Assembly: GCA_018350325.1 (NCBI GenBank)
Contig: JAEVLN010000002.1
Location: 2,212,288-2,276,287, forward strand
Direction: 5' to 3'
Length of the DNA stretch: 64,000 nucleotides
DNA from: Globodera rostochiensis
Taxonomy: Eukaryota > Nematoda > Chromadorea > Rhabditida > Heteroderidae
How positions within the stretch are numbered: position 1 is the first letter of the stretch; every line of letters begins with the position of its first letter. Under the pieces are notes generated by a model that was given only the letters and a program-made list of their open reading frames with translations, made no database searches and was not told where the DNA came from. Shown here piece after piece: positions 57,191 to 64,000 of this stretch. The translations under genes and the position numbers were made by a program.

Positions 57191-57973
57191 TCAATTCAAA
57201 AACAAATTCATTTTATTCGACAAATTTTCCTTTAATTCGCTCAAAATTTGTTTGAATTCTTCCGATATTTTTTGCTCTGTTCCAAACATTGAATAAATTT
57301 GGCCGATTTCCTCAATTGTGCCAATTCTGTGCTGAACTTCATTCACAAAGACGCCAATGTCCAACAATTCCCTCTTCGATTTTGAAGGATTTTTAAAAAA
57401 ATCGAAATATTTTCCCTCTAAAAAATTGTCGGAGCCAAAATCTAAATTTTATTTTCATTTTAATTTGTTGCAAATATGAAATTTCCCTTTACCGGCAATC
57501 GAAGTGTGCCAACTCAACTTGCAAATTCGTTTCATGCTTTCAATTTTTGATCTCTGCTGAATGATTTGGTGCCATCCGCTGCTGTTCTCCATGAACTGCT
57601 TGTTGAAGGTGACACGCTTGACGAACGTGTACATGTTGAACAGTCGTAGCTCGAGCGCTTTCAAAACGACCAGCTGCTGTTCCTGTTCATTGTTTTTGGT
57701 GACGTCCGTCAATTGTGCCAATTCATCTCTCAATTTAGCCACTTCCAAGTGCAATTTTTCTTTCCGATTTTGATCATTTTCCAATGGCTTCAATTCGTCG
57801 GCCTGATTTATGAGATTGGCACCCATTTCAGACAAAAACCAAAGAATGGCATACATTTGCACCTTCAGAATTTGTCCCCCGTCTTTAAATGAGCGAATTT
57901 GCTCAAAATAATTGGACAAATATTCCATGCATTGGACAGACAAAAAATGCAGAAAATCAGCTAAAAAAATCAT
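57191..57973 (-). CDS. Probable secreted helical protein, unknown
   Basis: Two exons, 57973-57493 and 57441-57191, join in phase to give 243 residues. The start MIFLADFLHFLSVQC may be a weak signal peptide or simply a hydrophobic helix. The remainder is helical and charged (LEVAKLRDELAQLTDVTKNNE, VNEVQHRIGTIEEIGQIYSMF, EEFKQILSELKENL). Just past the stop, another frame continues with plausible coding sequence (FELKQNLCNLLKRIASGKE, to about 56,958); one extra A in the AAAATG run near 57,209 would join the two. So the true C-terminus may be longer. Family not recognised. Confidence 0.6.
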
Positions 57974-58019
57974 TCAAAATGACCATTCTGATCAGTTAGT
58001 TTTGTTGGTATAAAAATTT

Positions 58020-58930
58020 AAAAGTAAAAAATGAATGTTTTAAATTTAATGTTTTCAAAGCAAATTGAAGTAAAACATTATTTGTCGATTTGATTCAAAA
58101 TGTATTTGAAACGGCATGAAACATTCGAAGATTCAGCTATTGCTGATTTCCATCTCCCGCCGCCGCCGACGGCGCCGTTGCATTTCCGTGTTGCTTTTTT
58201 GTGATTTAATTAAAGTACTTTTTAAAAATAAAGTGAGACGTTATGTTTTAATTTTATTATTCATCTGAAACAAATTTTATTTGTCAAAATTAATTATTCT
58301 AATTAATTGGGTGCAATTGTGTTAATGAAATTAAACTATTTATTTTGCAGAGCCATCATCAGGTCGCCAAAATCCCGCGTGAAGTTGTTTGACGGATTGA
58401 CTCCAACAAATTAAATTTTATAATATGTATTTCTAATTTGAAGAAGCCTTTTCGAAAGATGCATCTTTGACTTTGACGTCACCTTCGTGTGAATTTTGAA
58501 GGTTTGCTTTGTGTCCTTAAGGTGTCTCACACATTGTATTTCTCCAGATTTCCTTCAGGCTTTTATTTTTTTGTTTTTTTTACTATTCTTTATTTTATGG
58601 TCCTAGCAACAAAAATTTTATGAGACTTTGGGTCTAATTAAATATATGTACAAAATTTGGAAACCATTCATCGTAAAAGGCACTCGGAGTCAAATTTTTT
58701 TTTTTTTGTCTGATTTTAAGTTTGGAAACGGACTTTTTTAATGTGTCCCATTTCAGTGCAAATTATGGTCAGATGCACATGAATAAGTTGATTTAGCCGA
58801 TTGAGCAGCTTTTACTTTTATAGTGCCATGAAAACAAGTTTAGACGTTTAGAACACAATATATGATTTTGTCTTTCCCCCAAAATGCAAAATTCGACGTC
58901 TTCTCAGTGGTTTAGCCCTCGTTGACATCG
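58020..58930. other. Intergenic AT-rich DNA
   Basis: No gene seen. A short GC palindrome-like CCGCCGCCGACGGCGCCG lies near 58,160. Several AATAAA signals occur. Confidence 0.55.
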
Positions 58931-58932
58931 CC

Positions 58933-60053
58933 TCACACCTGCTGCATCAAATTGTCAAATTCCCCAGCCGCTGCCTGAAGCAAAGTGATACAAAAAATGA
59001 ATTTGAATTTCGATGTGTCCCCCAAGGGCGGAGCCAGGAATTTTTTTTTTCGGAGGGGGGGGGGGGGGGGGTCGGGCCCCCTGGCTCCGCCCATGGTGTC
59101 CCCACCCCCGGCGAATTTTTGCAATAAGGCATCTCCGATGAAATTAGAAATACAAACATTAGATTTTATTAATGGCATTTCGGCTTTTTGATTCAAAATT
59201 CCCCACACTTAACAAAGATCGGTCTCAATTCAAATTGCACATTAAAATACCAAAACATACCTTACACAATGCTTCATCTAAATTCATCATCACACGGTGT
59301 ATGTTTCTCGCAAGGTCTGCGTTTGAAGTGAGAAAATGGAAATTAAAACGGACGACGTCGTAGCGCTTAAAATATGAATGAAAAAATAATTTTGATTTGA
59401 AAAGAATATTAATTCATTAATTTAATGTCCATTTTGTTTCTTAAAACTTACAAATGCCTCATTTTTAAGGAAGTAAAAGGTGTCAAAACTGCCCAAAAAT
59501 CCGTTGTTTATGGCAACGCGGAGACACCGACGCTAAAAGCGAATTAACAAATTGTAAAATTTTATAAAACATTTTTAATAGTGGCAGTACTCAAGTTTAG
59601 TCTCAATAAAATGTCTTTACACGAAAATAAGCTGTCGGTCCATTGACCAGCGTTGGATCAAGGGCGGCAATTGCATAAAATTGGCGGTGCGCCTGATCGG
59701 CTGGAACATATAAATAGTCGTTCATGCGTGCCATTATGTCTTGAGCGAACTCGTAGAAACGACGGTTGAGAATTGTGCGCGGCAATAGTGGCAGCTTCTG
59801 CAAAAAGTTAATATTTTTTGGCAATCCCCCCAACAGTCCAGTAAATTTGGCAACACAAACGTTATGGAAGCCGACCAAATGATGCTGTGAAAACAGCGCC
59901 TCATAATTCTAAACGTTGAAATTATCGATTGGTTAAAGCCGGCTTCCCAAATTATTGTCAGATCGACGCAAGTAAAGATTTTGAAAACCACAAAAAGTCT
60001 AAAAACCTCACTTTGAAAATTTAGCCTCATCGGCCTCCTTTAATGCCTCACAT
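58933..60053 (-). CDS. Multi-exon protein of unknown function
   Basis: Exons 59908-59621, 59532-59452, 59365-59261 and 58974-58933 join in phase and end at a stop. They encode NYEALFSQHHLVGF, LPLLPRTILNRRFYEFAQDI, RRCLRVAINNGFLGSFDTF and RYDVVRFNFHFLTSNADLARN, ending FDNLMQQV. An upstream block 60053-60012 (CEALKEADEAKFS) looks like coding sequence but its phase does not fit exon 59908. Soluble, no signal seen. The MITE-like GGGCGGAGCC palindrome (59,022-59,097) sits in the last intron. I do not recognise the family. Confidence 0.6.
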
Positions 60054-60139
60054 CTGGGGGATAAATCGGTTTTGTTTTTTGGGGAATAAATTGGACAGAA
60101 TGAAAAAACGACGATAGCGACAGAGAGAGAAAGAAGCCG

Positions 60140-60442
60140 TTATTTTGGCATTGTCTCCTCCTGTGGCCAGGTGTCCTTTACCGCAATGGGCACTAATTGA
60201 TGCCAATTCCGAGTTTTTTTGCTGTTCGAAATAAACTGATAAATGAAAGAGCAGGTGATCAGCAAACGGCGCACGTCACATTCTGTGCATGGCACACGCA
60301 AAATCAGCTCATAAATGAGCTCGCGCGGAAGTCGCAGCCGCCGTCGTTGAAGCTTTGCGCGCGCGGTTGTGCTTTCGGTCGCGTCCATTACGCCTTTGGC
60401 CTGCATGAAAAGGACAAAAACGCGTAGAACTGCCGCCAACAT
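60140..60442 (-). CDS. Possible F-box-like protein
   Basis: A 100-codon frame. From an internal Met the sequence MDATESTTARAKLQRRRLR is basic and is followed by LPRELIYELILRVP, which resembles the start of an F-box (LPxELIxEIL), then CDVRRLLITCSFIYQFI with a helix pattern. A GTAAAG donor after LVPIA near 60,180 could lead to further exons, perhaps of the gene at 58,933-60,053, but the phases do not match. The F-box reading rests on a short pattern only. Confidence 0.4.
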   Translation of the reverse strand: MLAAVLRVFVLFMQAKGVMDATESTTARAKLQRRRLRLPRELIYELILRVPCTECDVRRLLITCSFIYQFISNSKKTRNWHQLVPIAVKDTWPQEETMPK

Positions 60443-60514
60443 AAAATTGAATTGTTATGGTCGAAGGTGTCGCCCGCATGAATAATTTGTGCAATTTCTG
60501 AGGAAGTAAGGCAG

Positions 60515-61690
60515 GCCGCGGCTGCTGATGTGCTCGAGAAGCCCGGCCGCTTCTGCTAAGGTGCTCGAGAAGCCCGGCCGCTTCTGCTAAGGTGCTCGAG
60601 AATCCCGGCTTCTGCTGATGTGCTCGAGAAGCCCGGCCGCTTCTGCTAAAGTGCTCGAGAATCCCGGCTTCTGCTGATGTGCTCGAGAAGCCCGGCCGCT
60701 TCTGCTAAAGTGCTCGAGAAGCCCGGCCGCTTCTGCTAAGGTGCTCGAGAAGCCCGGCCGCTTCTGCTAAGGTGCTCGAGAATCCCGGCTTCTGCTGATG
60801 TGCTCGAGAAGCCCGGCCGCTTCTGCTAAGGTGCTCGAGAATCCCGGCTTCTGCTGATGTGCTCGAGAAGCCCGGCCGCTTCTGCTAAAGTGCTCGAGAA
60901 TCCAGGCTTCTGCTGGTGTGCTCGAGAAGCCCGGCCGCTTCTGCTAAAGTGTTCGAGAATCCCGGCTTCTGCTGATGTGCTCGAGAAGCCCGGCCGCTTC
61001 TACTAAGGTGCTCGAGAATCCCGGCTTCTGCTGATGTGCTCGAGAAGCCCGGCCGCTTCTGCTAAAGTGCTCGAGAATCCCGGCTTCTGCTGATGTGCTC
61101 GAGAAGCCCGGCCGCTTCTGCTAAAGTGCTCGAGAATCCCGGCTTCTGCTGATGTGCTCGAGAAGCCCGGCCGCTTCTGCTAAAGTGCTCGAGAATCCAG
61201 GCTTCTGCTGGTGTGCTCGAGAAGCCCGGCCGCTTCTGCTAAAGTGTTCGAGAATCCCGGCTTCTGCTGATGTGCTCGAGAAGCCCGGCCGCTTCTACTA
61301 AGGTGCTCGAGAATCCCGGCTTCTGCTGATGTGCTCGAGAAGCCCGGCCGCTTCTGCTAAAGTGCTCGAGAATCCCGGCTTCTGCTGATGTGCTCGAGAA
61401 GCCCGGCCGCTTCTGCTAAAGTGCTCGAGAATCCAGGCTTCTGCTGGTGTGCTCGAGAAGCCCGGCCGCTTCTGCTAAAGTGCTCGAGAATCCCGGCTTC
61501 TGCTGATGTGCTCGAAAATCCCGGCCGCTTCTGCTAATGTGCTCGAGAATCCCGGCTTCTGCTGATGTGCTTGAGAAACCAGGCCGCTTCTGCTGATGTG
61601 CTTGAGAAACCAGGCCGCTTCTGCTGATGTGCTCGAGAAGCCCGGCCGCTTCTGCTGATGTGCTCGAGAAGCCCGGCCGCTTCTGCTGAT
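60515..61690. repeat. 1.2-kb GTGCTCGAGAAGCCCGGCCG minisatellite
   Basis: About forty units alternate between a 30-bp type (GTGCTCGAGAAGCCCGGCCG plus CTTCTGCTAA) and a 27-bp type (GTGCTCGAGAATCCCGGCTT plus CTGCTGAT), so the higher-order period is 57 bp. Some stretches are themselves duplicated (60,850-61,170 against 61,090-61,440). Every minus-strand frame stays open as AEAAGLLEHISRSG-like repeats; one frame joins non-repeat sequence with MQKIAVGEQLVRDIF at 61,829, but I do not treat it as a gene. Confidence 0.95.
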
Positions 61691-62043
61691 GTAATCCGAC
61701 AAATGACTGTTGCTGCTGCTGTGAGCAACAACGGCATTCCCAAGCTGTACCTTTTGCATACTTCCACGGCGAACGGAGAAGATCAAAAATGTCTCTAACT
61801 AACTGTTCGCCTACAGCAATCTTTTGCATGATTGTTAAACACTGAGTCTTTCATTCCCCCCCCCCCCCCCCGAATGAAAGTTAACGGGAGGGGGGGGACG
61901 TCCACGATTAATATACTTATGTAGGTTATTTGAACAAAACTGACCAAGAAACAGTGGGAGAGATTAGGGATAGGCAAATTTTGGATTTTTTGAAAAATAA
62001 TACCAAAATAAATTCTAAAAGAATGCCATAAAATTTGAATAAT

Positions 62044-62353
62044 AATTCAGTTTAATCTGTTTAAAAATCAATTATTGGATTTGGAAGAAAGTAAATGGAG
62101 AAAGTCAAAAAGAAAGGTGGAAAATTACCAAAAAAGAAATGCCAAAAGGAACAATGTGCCGCCTAAAATCGCGCCTGGTCCGCTGTGCGCCTTCAAAATT
62201 GACCTGCTTGAAGTATGGACCCATTCCCACGACTATTTTATGCTTCTTAAAAAACAAAACCCAACTGTTGCCCCACTAATGATATTTTGGGGTGTGATCA
62301 ACGGGGCTAGTCTTTTAAATATTATTTTCCATTTCGCAAATCTTATTTTGTAA
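62044..62353 (+). CDS. Possible terminal exon of a small membrane protein
   Basis: After an ATTCAG acceptor the frame reads FNLFKNQLLDLEESKWRKSK, a basic stretch, then PPKIAPGPLCAFKIDLLEVW, and ends with a hydrophobic segment (ASLLNIIFHFANLIL) at the stop. Codon use looks coding. No upstream exon was found, and the family is not known to me. Confidence 0.35.
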
Positions 62354-62580
62354 AGCATTTTTAATCCGTGCTCAAATTAAAATGTCACAAAAATCCGGCA
62401 AAATGATCGACATACATCAAACAAAATAGCAAATCAAAATCAACGAAGCAACAAAGATTATATTTCAATGCAAATAATTTCTATTCGTTTGGCATTATGG
62501 TTTCACGTCTCCAATTTACTAACATCGATATCCCTAAAAGTTTTTTTAACCAATAATAATATTATTATTATTTTTAAAAA

Positions 62581-62830
62581 TTAAATCTTAAGCAAATAAC
62601 GTATGATATACCATTGTTCTAACTCTTCCAATCCCACCAATTTGGATTCAAGTCTGATATGCTGGTACCACTCTCGCAACATTTCATTTTCGTATTCTTT
62701 GAATATTTTTGTGTCAAATTCTTTATTCAAAGTTTCTTTTATTTTTTGCCTAAGTTCTGTGCCCACATTTTTAATTTCATCATTTAATTTAAGTCCGACA
62801 AGCCAAATTTTACAGAGCGGTGTTCTAAAA
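62581..62830 (-). CDS. Possible terminal exon, helical charged protein
   Basis: From about 62,826 the minus strand reads TPLCKIWLVGLKLNDEIKN, then ELRQKIKETLNKEFDTKIF and ESKLVGLEELEQWY to a stop. It looks like a real helical C-terminus, but the start is missing. Confidence 0.35.
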
Positions 62831-62932
62831 TGATTTTATTTAAAAAATCAGTGAATTTTGCGCCGTAACTCTGGATTTATGAATTTTTGTTTTTCTAATC
62901 CGGCTACATAATATGTACATCCCTAGCCTTGG

Positions 62933-63565
62933 CTTTCACCCAAACGACCTGTTAGTGAAGTCGGACACGTCGAGAGTTGCTGGACATTTGTTTTGAATGG
63001 CCAATTCCTTTGTCGGCATCACGTGGCCGTATTCGACAGTTTTGTCCAATATTTTGTCAAAATGGGCGAGTTGTAGACGAATTTTGCGCTCAACGAATAG
63101 GCAAAATTGAACGATGTGTTTGGCGATGCCAACAATGCAGGAAATGATGACAAAGTGCCGATACTGAAATTATTGTTTTCATCGGAGTTTCATAAATTTG
63201 TTAAGAAATTGAAAGAAAAAACTTTTTTTGTAAAGTTTTCACTGCTGAACACTTTCGTCAGCGCGTCTTTGTTCGGCGAGCTCCGGAAGAGTTTCAATTG
63301 AAAAAGTGCTACAAAATATTAAAATTAAATTAAAGATTTTTTTGTTAAATTTAATTAAATTACTCTCTGCCATTGTTTTTTGTATTATTTTGAGCGTTGA
63401 TTTATTTATATTGTAGGCGCAATTTTGGCTTAAAATGCTCGGCGTAATAATTGGCATTGTGAGCGATTCGGCCTGTGACATATTCCAACAAAATCTTTCA
63501 AAAACGCCGACATTTTTGTCATCATCGCCCACTTTGACGGGCATTGGCCAATTCCTAGTCAATTA
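62933..63565 (-). CDS. Possible membrane protein, three exons, partial
   Basis: Blocks at about 63565-63400 (KNVGVFERFCWNMSQAESL), about 63305-63245 (STFSIETLPELAEQRRADES) and 63166-62933 look like exons of one gene. The last follows a clear TTTCAG acceptor, reads YRHFVIISCIVGIAKHIVQF (a hydrophobic helix), then ERKIRLQLAHFDKILDKTVE, and ends DVSDFTNRSFG at the stop. Layout (Phe-Cys-Trp before a polar loop, later helix with a short tail) is loosely like claudin/Clc-like proteins, but that is a guess. Exact joins not fixed. Confidence 0.4.
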
Positions 63566-64000
63566 ATCGTAATTATTAATTAAAGTTATTTAAAATATTA
63601 AAATGAATTGTTTGTCACAAATGTATGCCGACGATTACCAAATTGTGAAGACGAACAACAATTTTTCCAACAAGAACAAAACGGATCCGTTTGGATATAA
63701 CAAAATAATTTTTGTGGCCATTATTGACAAGCTAATACCATTGAAAAAGCCAAAAATACTCCCATAAATATAATTATCTAAACAAATATTTTTACATCAT
63801 TTTTATTAAATAAATACGGCGCTTACTTTTGGCCCAAAGTTTTAGTGCCAACGATAGTGTTCTAAATTTCTCACGATTTTTGAGGTTCAAAAGTGCCATA
63901 ATTCCTTGGTTAGTCAAATAACCTAAAAATTGAAAATCCGTATTTATAAAAACATTATTTTATTAGGTAATTAAATTTATTTTACTCGAAAGCGATCTAA

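Noticed and set aside
60515..61690. CRISPR-like array
   Set aside because: Units are contiguous with no unique spacers, the setting is eukaryotic and no cas genes are present; it is a minisatellite.
63603..63767. Plus-strand 54-codon frame starting MNCLSQMYADDYQIV
   Set aside because: Too short, no signal or domain, no splice partners found.

Overview
The window looks like AT-rich nuclear DNA from a nematode, most plausibly a tylenchid plant parasite such as a cyst nematode. The organism is an inference: it rests on short GT-AG introns, nematode-style serpentine receptors, a CK1-superfamily kinase of nematode type and several multi-exon genes that begin with signal peptides. No bacterial, organellar or viral genes were seen.

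Layout. 1-5,000 is mostly repeat DNA: poly-C tracts, a decayed receptor fragment and a large nest of inverted repeats built from GGTTCC and GTCGAC units. 5,200-11,200 holds a secreted phospholipase A2 (-), a tiny secreted peptide (+) and a six-exon secreted protein of unknown function (+). 11,200-15,600 is gene-poor. 15,755-17,742 is a seven-helix chemoreceptor (+). 18,121-20,412 is a secreted histidine acid phosphatase (-). 22,088-22,974 (+) and 24,468-24,970 (-) are unrecognised secreted and membrane proteins. 23,400-27,400 carries three foldback elements. 28,348-32,395 is a block of plus-strand housekeeping-type genes: a coiled-coil protein, DIM1/TXNL4A (U5 snRNP) and MED21 (Mediator). 32,733-39,974 (-) has two small unknown genes, a frameshifted cyclin, CDK-like and kinase debris, and a CK1-superfamily kinase. 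42,684-56,464 (-) is one very large gene that I read as PNUTS/PPP1R10, the PP1 nuclear targeting subunit: TFIIS-like domain, RVRF PP1-docking site, RGG region, CCCH finger and RS tail. 57,000-63,600 (-) has several unrecognised genes and a 1.2-kb minisatellite.

The most striking feature is the number of non-autonomous foldback elements. Each family has arms made of its own short, often palindromic unit. Several copies are flanked by visible 9-bp target-site duplications (TATAAAATT, TCACCGGCT, TTTAAGGTA, TAAGGGTAG), which fits Mutator-like mobilisation. Many sit in introns. A second theme is reading frames broken by exactly one base in or beside homopolymer runs (cyclin, kinase, the 57-kb gene). 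These are either assembly errors or very young pseudogenes. Exon joins were assigned by eye from GT-AG signals and codon phase; no alignments or searches were run.
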